Shown here: one piece after another, positions 1 to 9,018 of the stretch
How positions within the stretch are numbered: position 1 is the stretch's first letter
Layout: every line of letters starts with the position of its first letter
Translations under genes and position numbers: made by a program
The notes under the pieces: generated by a model
The model's input: only the letters and a program-made list of their open reading frames with translations
Databases searched by the model: none
What the model was told of the DNA's origin: nothing
From: RUG12519 sp045649685
Lineage (GTDB): Bacteria; Bacillota; Clostridia; Oscillospirales; Ruminococcaceae
NCBI GenBank assembly: GCA_045649685.1
Contig: JAZRQJ010000007.1
Coordinates: 186,001-250,000, forward strand
Reading direction: 5' to 3'
Length of the DNA: 64,000 nt

Positions 1-54
1 GCCTTCAATTAGGGCTTGACCACCTATTTTACTTTTTCTTTTTTCTTTATTCAT
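1..54 (-). CDS. DUF1385 (YqhQ-like) membrane protein, N-terminal fragment
   Basis: Only the first 18 codons lie in the window; the gene runs off the left edge. The translation starts with a short Lys-rich stretch and then reads IGGQALIEG, which matches the opening IGGQAxIEGVMMRG signature of the DUF1385/YqhQ family of multi-pass membrane proteins found in most Firmicutes. The start ATG is at 54-52, preceded by a GGAGA ribosome binding site about nine bases upstream. It follows the histidine kinase gene by only 28 bases on the same strand, so it is probably the last visible member of that operon. The molecular function of the family is not established. Confidence 0.75.
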   Translation of the reverse strand, partial: MNKEKRKSKIGGQALIEG

Positions 55-82
55 AACATAAAATCTCCATATTTTATTATGC

Positions 83-1507
83 TTAAATTTTATTTTGCAA
101 AGCGTCTTCTTTATATAATGGAAATACAATTGTGACTGTTGTACCTTCATTTTCAACGCTATCAAATTTTACACTACCATCATGTTGATTAACTATTTCT
201 TCTACAACAGACAGGCCTATTCCTGATCCTTTTTTTGTGTTGTTGGCTTTAAAGAATTTCTTAGTAATATTAGGTAAATCTTCTTTTGCAATACCACAAC
301 CAGTATCTTTAACGATTATTGTTACATTGTCTTCATCTACAAATGCATCAACAGTGATAGTGTCTCCTTGATTGGAATATTTTATTGCATTATCTATAAT
401 ATTTATAAACACTTGTCTTATTCGATTTTTGTCACCATATATTGCAGGAACAGCAGTTTGTTCATTATATATTAATTTTTTTCCTTCACGAACTGCAACA
501 TCGGTATATATTAGAATAGTTTCTTCTAATTCTGCAAAAAGATCCATTTTATTTTTTGTTAATTGGAACTGACCGTTTTGAATCCTAGAAAAATCTAAAA
601 GGTCTTCCACCATATCGGAAAGTCTTGCTGTTTCTTTGGATATAACAACCATTCCTTTGTTTAATGTTTCTTTGTCGCTATAAGTAGTATTCAAAATGGT
701 TTCACTCCAACCTTGAATTGCGGTTAATGGAGTCCTGAGCTCATGTGAAATAGAAGATATAAACTCATTTTTTATATGTTCTGAGTTAGATAATTCATCT
801 GCCATATAATTAATGGAAGTGCATAATTCTTCAATTTCGTAATTTGATTTTTTATTAATTCTAACTTTCATGTTTCCAGCAGCTATTTTTTTGATTACTG
901 AGCTAATTTCTCGAACTGGTTTAACAAAAGAATTAACAAAAAATGTTCCTGAAATCACAACAAAAAAGATTGCTATCAAACTAATTGATACTAATATTAT
1001 TATTAAATTCATTATTAGTGAGTCTATTTCATTTAGCGATACCACATATATTATGGCTGAAAATTCTGTATTTGTAGTAGATATAGCTTTAGTATATGTC
1101 ATAATGTGTTCACCGTTGCTTAAATATTCAGTGTTTAATGTATAGGTTTGTGATGATGATATAACATTGCTGTAGTTAGAAAAATGTTCTGAATAATTTG
1201 TTAAAATTCCATCGGAAGACGCTATAACATTGCCGTAAAAATCCAACCCAATCGCCACTATTTTATCTGAGCTAGAAAAATTTTCAATTAAATTTCTAAT
1301 TTCTACATTCAGACCGTTAGAAGTGTTAGATGCAGATTGAATTGTGTGTGCATTGGAAGTAGCACTTAATTCAAGTGCTTGTTCAGCGTAATTATAGTAA
1401 TATCTTTGAATATGAATAACAAATAATACATTTATAATTAATAAAATTAATGTAATAACGCCAAAAGTATTAAAAACCCATCTATGTGTAATGCTTTTGA
1501 TTTTCAA
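83..1507 (-). CDS. Membrane sensor histidine kinase with HAMP domain
   Basis: A 474-residue orthodox sensor kinase. Transmembrane segment 1 (about 13-32) and segment 2 (about 166-190) flank a 130-residue extracellular sensor domain. A HAMP linker follows (about 191-245), then HisKA with the phospho-accepting His255 in the motif SSISHELRTP, then an HATPase domain with N box (NIIDNAIKYS), G1 box (DTGCGIA) and G2 box (GSGIGLSVV). It belongs to the PhoR/WalK/ResE type by architecture. It lies 47 bases downstream of the PhoB-type regulator gene on the same strand, so the two are almost certainly a cognate pair. The signal sensed cannot be read from the sequence; the lipoprotein encoded upstream is a candidate accessory sensor. 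Confidence 0.92.
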   Translation of the reverse strand: MKIKSITHRWVFNTFGVITLILLIINVLFVIHIQRYYYNYAEQALELSATSNAHTIQSASNTSNGLNVEIRNLIENFSSSDKIVAIGLDFYGNVIASSDGILTNYSEHFSNYSNVISSSQTYTLNTEYLSNGEHIMTYTKAISTTNTEFSAIIYVVSLNEIDSLIMNLIIILVSISLIAIFFVVISGTFFVNSFVKPVREISSVIKKIAAGNMKVRINKKSNYEIEELCTSINYMADELSNSEHIKNEFISSISHELRTPLTAIQGWSETILNTTYSDKETLNKGMVVISKETARLSDMVEDLLDFSRIQNGQFQLTKNKMDLFAELEETILIYTDVAVREGKKLIYNEQTAVPAIYGDKNRIRQVFINIIDNAIKYSNQGDTITVDAFVDEDNVTIIVKDTGCGIAKEDLPNITKKFFKANNTKKGSGIGLSVVEEIVNQHDGSVKFDSVENEGTTVTIVFPLYKEDALQNKI

Positions 1508-1554
1508 GTAGACTCACCTTAACCCTCAATTTTATTAATATAGAATAGGTTACC

Positions 1555-2253
1555 TTATTTTTCACCCCATTTATATCCATATCCCCATACTGTTTGTATA
1601 AAAGTAGGTAGGGAAGGATCATCTTCTATTTTCATCCTGAGGCGCCTAATGTTGACATCGACGATTTTGACATCTCCAAAGTAATCTTTTCCCCATATTT
1701 TGTGTAAAATTTGCATCCTTTCCAAGGCAACATCTGGATTTTTTAGAAAGAGATTCATCAATTGATATTCAACCTGTGTTAATTCAATAACTTTATCATT
1801 TTTTGTTAAAACTCTACTCTTAGTATTAAATTCAAATGGTCCTGATCTAATTATCTCAACCTTTTTTGAACTACTGCTTAGCATATTGACTCTTCTATGT
1901 ATTGCATCTACTCTAGCAATTAGTTCAGATGGAGAAAAGGGTTTTGCTATATAGTCATCTGCTCCCAGCATTAGTCCTCTAACTTTGTCCATTTCCTGTG
2001 TTTTAGCTGTTAGCATAATGATTCCTACATTTTCATTACTTTTTCGAATTTGTCGACATACTTCAAAGCCATCAATTCCAGGCATCATTATATCTAAGAG
2101 AATTATATCAAAATTTTCACCAGAATCATTAAACACTTTTAGGGCATCTTCGCCGTTAGAAACATCAGTAGTATTATAGCCAGATCTTTTTAAGTTAATT
2201 ACTATAAAATCACGGATTGCGTCTTCATCTTCACAAACTAAAATTTGCTTCAT
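1555..2253 (-). CDS. OmpR/PhoB-family response regulator
   Basis: A 232-residue regulator with an N-terminal receiver domain (acidic pocket ED at 9-10, phospho-acceptor Asp54 in the context ILLDIMMPG, conserved Lys in AKPFSPSE) and a C-terminal winged-helix DNA-binding domain (about 130-230) ending in the typical VWGYGYKW. It is co-transcribed with the histidine kinase immediately downstream and follows a putative lipoprotein gene by 43 bases. The start ATG at 2253 has a GGAGG-like site upstream. WalR/ResD-like by similarity; the exact orthologue cannot be fixed without a search. Confidence 0.93.
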   Translation of the reverse strand: MKQILVCEDEDAIRDFIVINLKRSGYNTTDVSNGEDALKVFNDSGENFDIILLDIMMPGIDGFEVCRQIRKSNENVGIIMLTAKTQEMDKVRGLMLGADDYIAKPFSPSELIARVDAIHRRVNMLSSSSKKVEIIRSGPFEFNTKSRVLTKNDKVIELTQVEYQLMNLFLKNPDVALERMQILHKIWGKDYFGDVKIVDVNIRRLRMKIEDDPSLPTFIQTVWGYGYKWGEK

Positions 2254-2296
2254 AAAATTCCTCCAAAAAATACAATATTTTATATTTTAAATAATT

Positions 2297-3688
2297 TTAT
2301 CTGGATATTACAAAAAAATTATTTTTTAATTCTTCTAATGAAACTGAAAATTCTGAATTTGATGATTGCATTTTCTCATTAAAACTTACCAAATATAAGA
2401 GAGCTCCTTCTGATTTTAAAATAAAATAATCCATCGGAACATTGTTTTTATTTTTTTGGTAATCTACTTTTATTTTGAATAGTTTATCATCGTTGTTTTT
2501 TAGCGAATTATGGTATACAAAAAATTCTATTTCATCTTCACTTATTTGAGTAACACTGACTTTATTTTTCCATTTTTCTGGTAAAATAATTCCAAATCCA
2601 TGGACATAGTCCATGTATGTATCAAACAAAGCATCCATTTTGTTGTTTTTATATTTGCACCAGGTTGTAATAAAAGGTTGGAATTTAGTTTGTTCCAGAG
2701 GATTATAATAATCGTAGTAGCCTGGAAATAGATCTGTTTTTGGTATTTCAATTTTTCCATCATTATCTATATCATAAGAAAATGATGCAAAATCTCTATA
2801 TGTGAAGTCAGCCATATCTGTTAGTGTTATATTTTTTAATTTATTATTCTCAAAAGTTAATATTTCTGTTTTATATGTGTAGTCAGATACTTGACTGTCT
2901 ATAAACATAGATGGTTTACCAAAAGTTTTATCGTCTATACATATATTGGTATATTTTTGAGCATAGGAGTTAATTTTTGTATCTCCCCACAGAGTAACAC
3001 GATTATCGGATATAGAGTTAATAACAGCTTTTACAGTGTTTTTGGAGTCCGAGGTCGAAGTGTTATTAATAACATTGTATCTTTGGGTATCTATATTGTT
3101 TCGATCATAGTTTCCTATAGTTATTAGTTCATTAATTCCATCGGAATTTATATCGCATAATTTCATTAATTTATATTCTCCGGTGTAAATAGTTTGAAAA
3201 TTTTTAGCACTAAGATTATATATGCAATATTTTTTTTGGACATTTTGTTCTGATATATACCCAGCGATTAAATAAATATTGCTTTGATTACTATCTTCCA
3301 TGAACATAATTTGATCTATAGTTTCACCTTCGCATGGAATGTCCCAAATGCATTGCCAATCTTTGTCAGCAGTTTTATTTAATATTCCCATTCTTAAATT
3401 ACATTTATCAGTTACTTGCTGAACTTCATTTTTATAAAAAGCAATAGCATATTTTGAATTATCAATATTATTGTTATATATTGTTATAGATGATTTATAA
3501 TCTCCAGATATTGGAGGTTGTAGCGAAAGCGTGTTCAATGAAGTTGATGATTTAAGGGTGTTATAAATTGTTTGATATTCTCCAGAAAGTTCTGGGGGAC
3601 GAAGCAATTTTTCGTTATCATTTAACTTAGCACATCCTGTTAAATTTATACACATAACAAATGCTAATATAACAATAAGTTTCTTTAT
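2297..3688 (-). CDS. Putative lipoprotein with FG-GAP/VCBS-like motifs, probable ATA start
   Basis: The reading frame from the first ATG (3655) encodes 452 residues beginning MCINLTGC, which is too short to be an export signal yet holds a perfect lipobox (LTGC). Reading upstream in frame adds KKLIVILAFV, giving a complete lipoprotein signal of the form (M)KKLIVILAFVMCINLTGC. That extension begins at an ATA codon at 3688-3686, about ten bases after an AAAGG site and just after an in-frame TGA. I therefore place the start at 3688, with the non-canonical codon as a caveat. Two Asp-rich calcium-type motifs (DINSDGINE and DIDNDGKIE) resemble FG-GAP/VCBS beta-propeller repeats. It leads the operon with the two-component pair, so it may feed a signal to the kinase. 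No specific function recognised. Confidence 0.7.
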   Translation of the reverse strand: MKKLIVILAFVMCINLTGCAKLNDNEKLLRPPELSGEYQTIYNTLKSSTSLNTLSLQPPISGDYKSSITIYNNNIDNSKYAIAFYKNEVQQVTDKCNLRMGILNKTADKDWQCIWDIPCEGETIDQIMFMEDSNQSNIYLIAGYISEQNVQKKYCIYNLSAKNFQTIYTGEYKLMKLCDINSDGINELITIGNYDRNNIDTQRYNVINNTSTSDSKNTVKAVINSISDNRVTLWGDTKINSYAQKYTNICIDDKTFGKPSMFIDSQVSDYTYKTEILTFENNKLKNITLTDMADFTYRDFASFSYDIDNDGKIEIPKTDLFPGYYDYYNPLEQTKFQPFITTWCKYKNNKMDALFDTYMDYVHGFGIILPEKWKNKVSVTQISEDEIEFFVYHNSLKNNDDKLFKIKVDYQKNKNNVPMDYFILKSEGALLYLVSFNEKMQSSNSEFSVSLEELKNNFFVISR

Positions 3689-3842
3689 GAAAAATCATCC
3701 TTTCTACCCATATTAATAAAATTTAAACACAACAAAATTATACCATATTGGTTTTAATTTTGCAATTATGCTTTTTGGTAATAATTTGAATTGTTTTATT
3801 TAGTGATTTAAATGTATAATATAATTAGTTTTGTTTGGTTTG

Positions 3843-3871
3843 TTGTAATTTTTTTGAAATAGATTTATAAT
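3843..3871 (+). promoter_or_regulatory. Predicted sigma-A promoter for the polyphosphate phosphotransferase gene
   Basis: TTGTAA at 3843-3848 and a perfect TATAAT at 3866-3871 are separated by 17 bases. The start codon lies 57 bases downstream of the -10 box. Read by eye only. Confidence 0.55.
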
Positions 3872-3927
3872 TTATATAGTGTGTTGTGAATTTAAGCGTA
3901 TGTTAGTGAATAGAGAGGTACTAGGAT

Positions 3928-5436
3928 ATGTTGAAAAATTTTAATTATGAGAGTCAACTTTCAAAAGATGTATATGCCAAGGAGCTGGATAAGCTAAAAG
4001 ATGAGATGTCGTTATTACAGTTGGAAATTAAGAAGAACAAACTACCTGTTATAATACTTTTTGAAGGAACGTCTACTTCGGGTAAGGGTCAAAGCATAAG
4101 CCAAACGATATTGTCATTAGATCCTAGATTTTTTACAACGTATTCAATTATCAAGCCTAATGATTTTGAAATGAGAATGCCTGACATGTGGAGATATTGG
4201 GTAAAAACTCCGTGTAATGGACAAATGTGTTTTATGGATAGATCATGGTATCAAGATTTATTTAGCATATGTGAAAAGAGCAAAAATTTATTTAAAAGTA
4301 GAAAAGCTAAAGATAAACTAAATAATATCGAATGTTTTGAACGATTTTTAGTTAGTAGTGGAACCTTGATTATAAAAATTTATATCAATATTTCTAAAAA
4401 AGAACAATGTCGCAGACTTAAAGAGCTGTCTAAAGAAGAAAGCACTGCTTGGAGAGTTACCAAAAAAGACTGGAATAAAAATGATAAATATGAGCAGAAT
4501 ATGGAAATAATGGATCATATTTTGGAAACTACTAATTATAATTTTTCACCATGGTATGTTGTAGATGGTACATACAAGAGAAATAGAAATGTTGCAATAT
4601 ATAATGTAATAATTGATTCAGTAAAAAATGCACTTAGTAATAATTTTTTAGAATTAAAAGAACAGTCTTCTAAGTTTTTTTTAGATGCAAAATTTAATCT
4701 AAAAAATATTAATAAAATAGAGAAAGTTAATTTAGATAGATGCATGGACAAAGAAAATTATAAAAGTCAATTGAATAAGTTACAAAAGGAATTGTTTAGA
4801 TTACAAAACATACTATATTGCAAAAAAATACCTATGGTAATTGTTTTTGAAGGCTGGGATGCTGCAGGTAAGGGTGGTGTAATTAAGCGTGTTGCAGGGG
4901 GATTAGATGCTAGAGGATATAATGTTAATCCTATATCGGCTCCAACTGATATTGAACTTAATCATCATTATTTATGGCGATTTTGGAAAACAATACCTAA
5001 AAAAGGACATGTCTCAATATACGATCGTAGTTGGTATGGTAGAGTAATGGTTGAGCGAATAGAAAAAATAACACCCAAGGATGAATGGGAGAGGGCATAC
5101 AATGAAATCAACTTTTTTGAAAAAGAACTTTATGAGAGTGGTATTATAATTGTCAAGTTTTGGCTTCAAATAAGCAAAGATGTTCAATTACAAAGATTTA
5201 GAGAGCGTGAAAATACTCCTTCAAAAAACTGGAAAATAACATCTGAAGATTGGAGAAATAGAGCAAAGTGGGACGAATATAATGTGGCTATTAATGAGAT
5301 GATTGAAAAAACCTCTACTGAGTTTGCTCCATGGAATATTGTTCCTTCTAATGATAAGTTGTTTTCAAGAATATATGCACTAAATATTGTAATAAAAACT
5401 ATAAAAGAATATTTAAGTGGTGGTAAAGTAAATTGA
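3928..5436 (+). CDS. pap: Polyphosphate:AMP phosphotransferase, two-domain PPK2 family
   Basis: A 502-residue protein made of two tandem PPK2 domains, the organisation of class II PPK2 (PAP), which transfers phosphate from polyphosphate to AMP to give ADP. The C-terminal domain (about 268-495) has the canonical P-loop FEGWDAAGKGG and the DRSWYGR lid motif. The N-terminal domain (about 10-235) keeps GKG but has FEGTSTSGKGQ, losing the Asp-Ala of the canonical loop, and DRSWYQD in place of DRSWYGR, so it is probably non-catalytic, as in other PAP enzymes. It stands alone between its own promoter and a bidirectional terminator. It could serve ATP/ADP buffering from polyphosphate during starvation or sporulation. 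Confidence 0.9.
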   Translation: MLKNFNYESQLSKDVYAKELDKLKDEMSLLQLEIKKNKLPVIILFEGTSTSGKGQSISQTILSLDPRFFTTYSIIKPNDFEMRMPDMWRYWVKTPCNGQMCFMDRSWYQDLFSICEKSKNLFKSRKAKDKLNNIECFERFLVSSGTLIIKIYINISKKEQCRRLKELSKEESTAWRVTKKDWNKNDKYEQNMEIMDHILETTNYNFSPWYVVDGTYKRNRNVAIYNVIIDSVKNALSNNFLELKEQSSKFFLDAKFNLKNINKIEKVNLDRCMDKENYKSQLNKLQKELFRLQNILYCKKIPMVIVFEGWDAAGKGGVIKRVAGGLDARGYNVNPISAPTDIELNHHYLWRFWKTIPKKGHVSIYDRSWYGRVMVERIEKITPKDEWERAYNEINFFEKELYESGIIIVKFWLQISKDVQLQRFRERENTPSKNWKITSEDWRNRAKWDEYNVAINEMIEKTSTEFAPWNIVPSNDKLFSRIYALNIVIKTIKEYLSGGKVN

Positions 5437-5440
5437 AACA

Positions 5441-5487
5441 AAAAAATAAAAGGTAGCTAGTTTTCTGTTAGCTACCTTTTATTTTTT
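5441..5487. terminator. Bidirectional terminator between pap and trxA
   Basis: A perfect 19-base-pair inverted repeat has arms 5441-5459 and 5469-5487 and a 9-base loop. The arms end in A-rich/T-rich tracts on both sides, so it can end both the rightward pap transcript and the leftward pdxS-trxA operon. The right arm overlaps the last codon region of trxA. Confidence 0.9.
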
Positions 5488-5800
5488 ATAAGCCTAAATA
5501 TTTAATTAGGTCTTGTTTTGAACGTGCTCCCACAATATTTTCTTTTTGTTTTCCATTCTCAAAAATTATCATATTAGGAATTGACATTACACCATATTCT
5601 GATGCAAGTTCTGGGTTATTATCCACATTTATTTTAACTATTTTAATTTTGCTATCAAATTCTTGGCTAAGTTCTTCTAAGATAGGTGACATCATTTTAC
5701 ATGGTCCGCACCAATCTGCATAGAAATCAACCAAAACTGGAATTTCAGATTGTAATACAACCTCATGGAAATTTTTGTTATCGCAAGTTAAAACGCTCAT
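5486..5800 (-). CDS. trxA: Thioredoxin
   Basis: A 104-residue protein of standard thioredoxin length with the redox motif WCGPCK (Cys30/Cys33) preceded by VDFYAD and the cis-proline loop MSIPN. It reduces protein disulfides in the cytosol using electrons from thioredoxin reductase. It is the last gene of a leftward run pdxS-pdxT-pyrB-flavodoxin-trxA, with 18 bases to the flavodoxin gene. An AGGGAGGT site precedes its ATG. Confidence 0.96.
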   Translation of the reverse strand: MSVLTCDNKNFHEVVLQSEIPVLVDFYADWCGPCKMMSPILEELSQEFDSKIKIVKINVDNNPELASEYGVMSIPNMIIFENGKQKENIVGARSKQDLIKYLGL

Positions 5801-5818
5801 TTTAAAATACCTCCCTTT

Positions 5819-6361
5819 TTAATTTTCATTATATATTTTTATATTACTGAGATTATCAGTGTTGACTGCATATAGTTTATTGGAAAGATCAACATCTAAA
5901 CAATCAAAAAATTGTTTGCAACAATCTTTCAACGGAATAAAACTGTTTTTGTTATCAGAACCACATGTAGCAATTAGCGCGCCTGTTCGTATTTTTAAAT
6001 TTTTTACTTTACCGCTGCGTGCTTTATTGTTATACAATTGCTGAGCTCTGTCGATTAGAGCTTTTAGTGGAGAAGGAAAACCTGAAAAATAAACAGGCGA
6101 AGCAACTATTACGTGATCTGATTTAAAAATACAGTCAAATATTTTTTTTACATCATCTTTTTTATTTTGTGGACAAATACAACTTTTTATGCACATATTA
6201 CATCCAACACAGGGGAGAACATGCTGATCGAAAACTGGCAGAATATCAACGTTGCAACTATCAGTTAAAGTTTGTAGATATTGTTCCAGATAAATATTTA
6301 AAAGAGCAGCTGTTTTTCCCTGTTTGTGTGGTGAAGCAAATAATACTAATATGTTTTTCAT
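5819..6361 (-). CDS. Flavodoxin-family FMN protein with cysteine cluster (ISF-like)
   Basis: A 180-residue flavodoxin-fold protein (NADPH-dependent FMN reductase superfamily). The FMN phosphate loop is near residues 9-17 (ASPHKQGKTAA), and VASPVYFSGFPSPLKALIDR is the conserved flavin-site loop with dimer contact. The segment CVGCNMCIKSC spaces four cysteines as C-x2-C-x2-C-x3-C, as in iron-sulfur flavoproteins, so it may carry a [4Fe-4S] cluster and act as a low-potential electron carrier or quinone/disulfide reductase. Its start overlaps the stop of pyrB by four bases, implying translational coupling. The precise substrate is unknown. Confidence 0.8.
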   Translation of the reverse strand: MKNILVLFASPHKQGKTAALLNIYLEQYLQTLTDSCNVDILPVFDQHVLPCVGCNMCIKSCICPQNKKDDVKKIFDCIFKSDHVIVASPVYFSGFPSPLKALIDRAQQLYNNKARSGKVKNLKIRTGALIATCGSDNKNSFIPLKDCCKQFFDCLDVDLSNKLYAVNTDNLSNIKIYNEN

Positions 6362-7416
6362 AATTTAATTTCTCTACTACAATATTCACAAAAATAAGAA
6401 TTACTATCTTTTTTAAAATAATGGGGTAGATATTTTTCATAGTTTGTTATGCATGACTGATTGTTACATGACTCATTTAAAGTTAAGTTTTCAACGTTTT
6501 CACCGGTTTCTGTTGATAAAACATGCAAAATCAAAGACATTCTTACAAAAACACCATTTGAAGCTTGTTTAAAATATAACGCTCTAGGGTCATCATCAAC
6601 AGAAATATCAATTTCATCTACTCGAGGGAGAGGATGCAATATAATCATGTTTGGGTTAGCGTTTTTAAGTTTGTCTGTAGTTAATTTGAAAACATCTTTT
6701 TGAAGATTATAATCTTGTATAGATTTAAACCTTTCTTTCTGAATTCTTGTCATATAAAGAATATCCAAATTATCTATGGCATCCTCTAATGAGAAAATTT
6801 CCTCAAAAGAATTCCCCGAACTTATAATTATATTTTTTATGTAGTTTGGAATTTGGAGTTCCTTCGTTGATATAAATATAAACTTGTTATTTTTATATTT
6901 TAACATCATTTTTACCAACGAATGAACCGTTCTACCATACTTTAAATCGCCGCAAAAGCCCACAGTTAAACCATTTAGTGTGTTTTTTTGTTCAGTTATG
7001 GTTAACAAATCGGTTAAAGTTTGAGTAGGATGTAAGTGGCTTCCATCACCTGCATTAATAATTGGACAATCTGCGAAGAGTGAAGCCGCTTTTGCAGCAC
7101 CTTCTAGAGGATGTCTAATAGCAATAACATCAGCATATCCACCTATTATCTTAATAGTGTCTTTAAAATTCTCACCTTTTGCTATAGATGAATTTTGTGG
7201 ATTATTAAAACCTATAACCTGTCCGCCTAATTTTAACATTGCAGTTTGAAAAGACATCTGAGTTCTAGTGGATGGTTCATAAAAAAGGGTTCCTATAATT
7301 TTTCCATGCATAAGATTTGAAAACTCATGTGGATTCTTTTTTATTTCAATCGCTTTTTTTATTATTGAATCTATTTCATTTAATGAAAAATCATCAAGAT
7401 CTATAAGATGTTTCAT
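6358..7416 (-). CDS. pyrB: Aspartate carbamoyltransferase with C-terminal PyrI-type zinc tail
   Basis: A 352-residue enzyme that condenses carbamoyl phosphate with aspartate in pyrimidine synthesis. Signatures include the carbamoyl-phosphate loop FYEPSTRTQMSF, the HPTQTLTDL motif and the aspartate-binding HPLPRVDEI. The catalytic body ends near residue 305, a normal PyrB length. It is followed by a tail with cysteines spaced C-x4-C ... C-x2-C (CNNQSC and FCEYC), which matches the zinc domain of the regulatory chain PyrI, without PyrI's nucleotide-binding domain. The start is ATG at 7416 with TTGGAGG six bases upstream; a TTG four codons earlier overlaps that site and is rejected. It sits between pdxT and the flavodoxin gene. 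Confidence 0.93.
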   Translation of the reverse strand: MKHLIDLDDFSLNEIDSIIKKAIEIKKNPHEFSNLMHGKIIGTLFYEPSTRTQMSFQTAMLKLGGQVIGFNNPQNSSIAKGENFKDTIKIIGGYADVIAIRHPLEGAAKAASLFADCPIINAGDGSHLHPTQTLTDLLTITEQKNTLNGLTVGFCGDLKYGRTVHSLVKMMLKYKNNKFIFISTKELQIPNYIKNIIISSGNSFEEIFSLEDAIDNLDILYMTRIQKERFKSIQDYNLQKDVFKLTTDKLKNANPNMIILHPLPRVDEIDISVDDDPRALYFKQASNGVFVRMSLILHVLSTETGENVENLTLNESCNNQSCITNYEKYLPHYFKKDSNSYFCEYCSREIKL

Positions 7417-7442
7417 TAAAGCCTCCAAAAGATTAAAATTTT

Positions 7443-8018
7443 TTATTTTGACATGCTAACAATATTATTTAAAAAATAGCTATGAATTTTAACGTCGTTA
7501 GTAAGTTCAGGATGGAAAGCGGTAACAAGTTGTTTTTTTTGCTTTGCCGCAACTATTTTTCCATCTACTTTCGCTAAAACTTCTACATCTGCACTTACTT
7601 TAGTTATATATGGTGCTCTTATAAACACCATTGGGGTTTTGCCAATATCCGCAAAATCGGAATTAACACTAAAACTACCTAGTTGTCTACCATATGCGTT
7701 TCTAGAACATTCTATGTCCATAGTTGCTAAAGCAGTTGAGCTTTGATTTTTAATTTTTTTTGAAAGCAATATTAATCCTGCGCATGTTCCAAAAACTGGT
7801 AAACCATTTTGTATTTTGTTTCTTAAATCATCTAACATATTTAATTCTGACAGAAGTTTAAATATTGTTGTGCTCTCACCGCCAGGCAAGATTAAACCAT
7901 CAAATTTAGTATTCAAGTCTTTATATTGGCGAATTTGAAAAGTTTCTGCTCCAAGACTTTCTAACATATTTTGGTGTTCTTGGAATGCACCTTGAAGAGC
8001 TAAAACGCCTATTTTCAT
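7443..8018 (-). CDS. pdxT: Pyridoxal 5'-phosphate synthase glutaminase subunit
   Basis: A 191-residue class I glutamine amidotransferase that supplies ammonia to PdxS. It opens with LALQGAFQEH, carries the oxyanion loop LPGGEST, nucleophile Cys79 in GTCAGL, and the His/Glu pair in AFHPEL. Length and motifs are those of the family. Its ATG overlaps the pdxS stop codon, so the two subunits are translationally coupled. Confidence 0.97.
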   Translation of the reverse strand: MKIGVLALQGAFQEHQNMLESLGAETFQIRQYKDLNTKFDGLILPGGESTTIFKLLSELNMLDDLRNKIQNGLPVFGTCAGLILLSKKIKNQSSTALATMDIECSRNAYGRQLGSFSVNSDFADIGKTPMVFIRAPYITKVSADVEVLAKVDGKIVAAKQKKQLVTAFHPELTNDVKIHSYFLNNIVSMSK

Positions 8019-8890
8019 TACTGTCCACGCTCTGCCATTAAAATTTTTATTTCATCTTCATTAATTCCAACCATTGCTTCGCCCAAATCTTCAGATAATT
8101 TTGCAATCATATCAGGATCATTGTAATTAGTTACAGCTTTAACTATAGCTGTAGCACGTTTTTCAGGATTTCCAGATTTAAATATTCCAGATCCTACGAA
8201 AACGCCTTCAGCACCTAAATGTACCATCAAAGCCGCGTCAGCAGGGGTTGCAACTCCACCGGCAGAAAAATTAACAACAGGTAGTCTTTTATTCTTATGT
8301 ACATATTCTATCAATTCATATGGAACCTGCATGTTTTTGGCTGCAACAAAAAGTTCGTCTTCGCGCATAGCTGCAATTTTGTTAATATCTCCATTTATAG
8401 CACGCATATGAGAAACAGCTTGAACAATATCACCTGTTCCTGCTTCACCCTTAGATCTTATCATAGAAGCACCTTCAGCAATTCTTCTGAGAGCTTCTCC
8501 CAAATTTCTTGCACCACATACAAATGGAACTTGAAATTTTGTTTTATCTATATGATTTATATTGTCGGCAGGAGTTAATACTTCACTCTCATCTATATAA
8601 TCTATTTCAAGGGATTGTAAAATTTGCGCCTCAACAAAATGACCTATTCTGCACTTTGCCATAACAGGAATTGAAACAGCATTTTGAATACCTTTTATCA
8701 TTTTAGGATCACTCATTCTTGATACGCCGCCAGCAGCACGTATATCGGCTGGGATGCGTTCGAGAGCCATAACAGCACATGCACCAGAAGCTTCAGCAAT
8801 CTTTGCTTGTTCTGGAGTTGTTACATCCATTATTACGCCACCTTTTAGCATTTGAGCTAAATTTTTATTTAGTTCATAACGATTTGACAT
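8018..8890 (-). CDS. pdxS: Pyridoxal 5'-phosphate synthase lyase subunit
   Basis: A 290-residue TIM-barrel enzyme that forms PLP from ribose 5-phosphate, glyceraldehyde 3-phosphate and ammonia from PdxT. The first catalytic Lys lies in PVMAKCRIGH, and VNFSAGGVATPADAALM together with GAEGVFVGSGIFKS form the phosphate sites. It is the first gene of the leftward pdxS-pdxT-pyrB-flavodoxin-trxA run, with an AGGAG site upstream of the ATG at 8890. Confidence 0.97.
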   Translation of the reverse strand: MSNRYELNKNLAQMLKGGVIMDVTTPEQAKIAEASGACAVMALERIPADIRAAGGVSRMSDPKMIKGIQNAVSIPVMAKCRIGHFVEAQILQSLEIDYIDESEVLTPADNINHIDKTKFQVPFVCGARNLGEALRRIAEGASMIRSKGEAGTGDIVQAVSHMRAINGDINKIAAMREDELFVAAKNMQVPYELIEYVHKNKRLPVVNFSAGGVATPADAALMVHLGAEGVFVGSGIFKSGNPEKRATAIVKAVTNYNDPDMIAKLSEDLGEAMVGINEDEIKILMAERGQ

Positions 8891-9018
8891 TTTTAAATTA
8901 CTCCTAACTGATTTTGTATAAAAACAAATTTTGTGTATACGACCACATATTCAGTATATCAACTTTTGTATGTTTTGGCAATATTTAAATACGTGTAATT
9001 AAACATAAACTAATTGAT

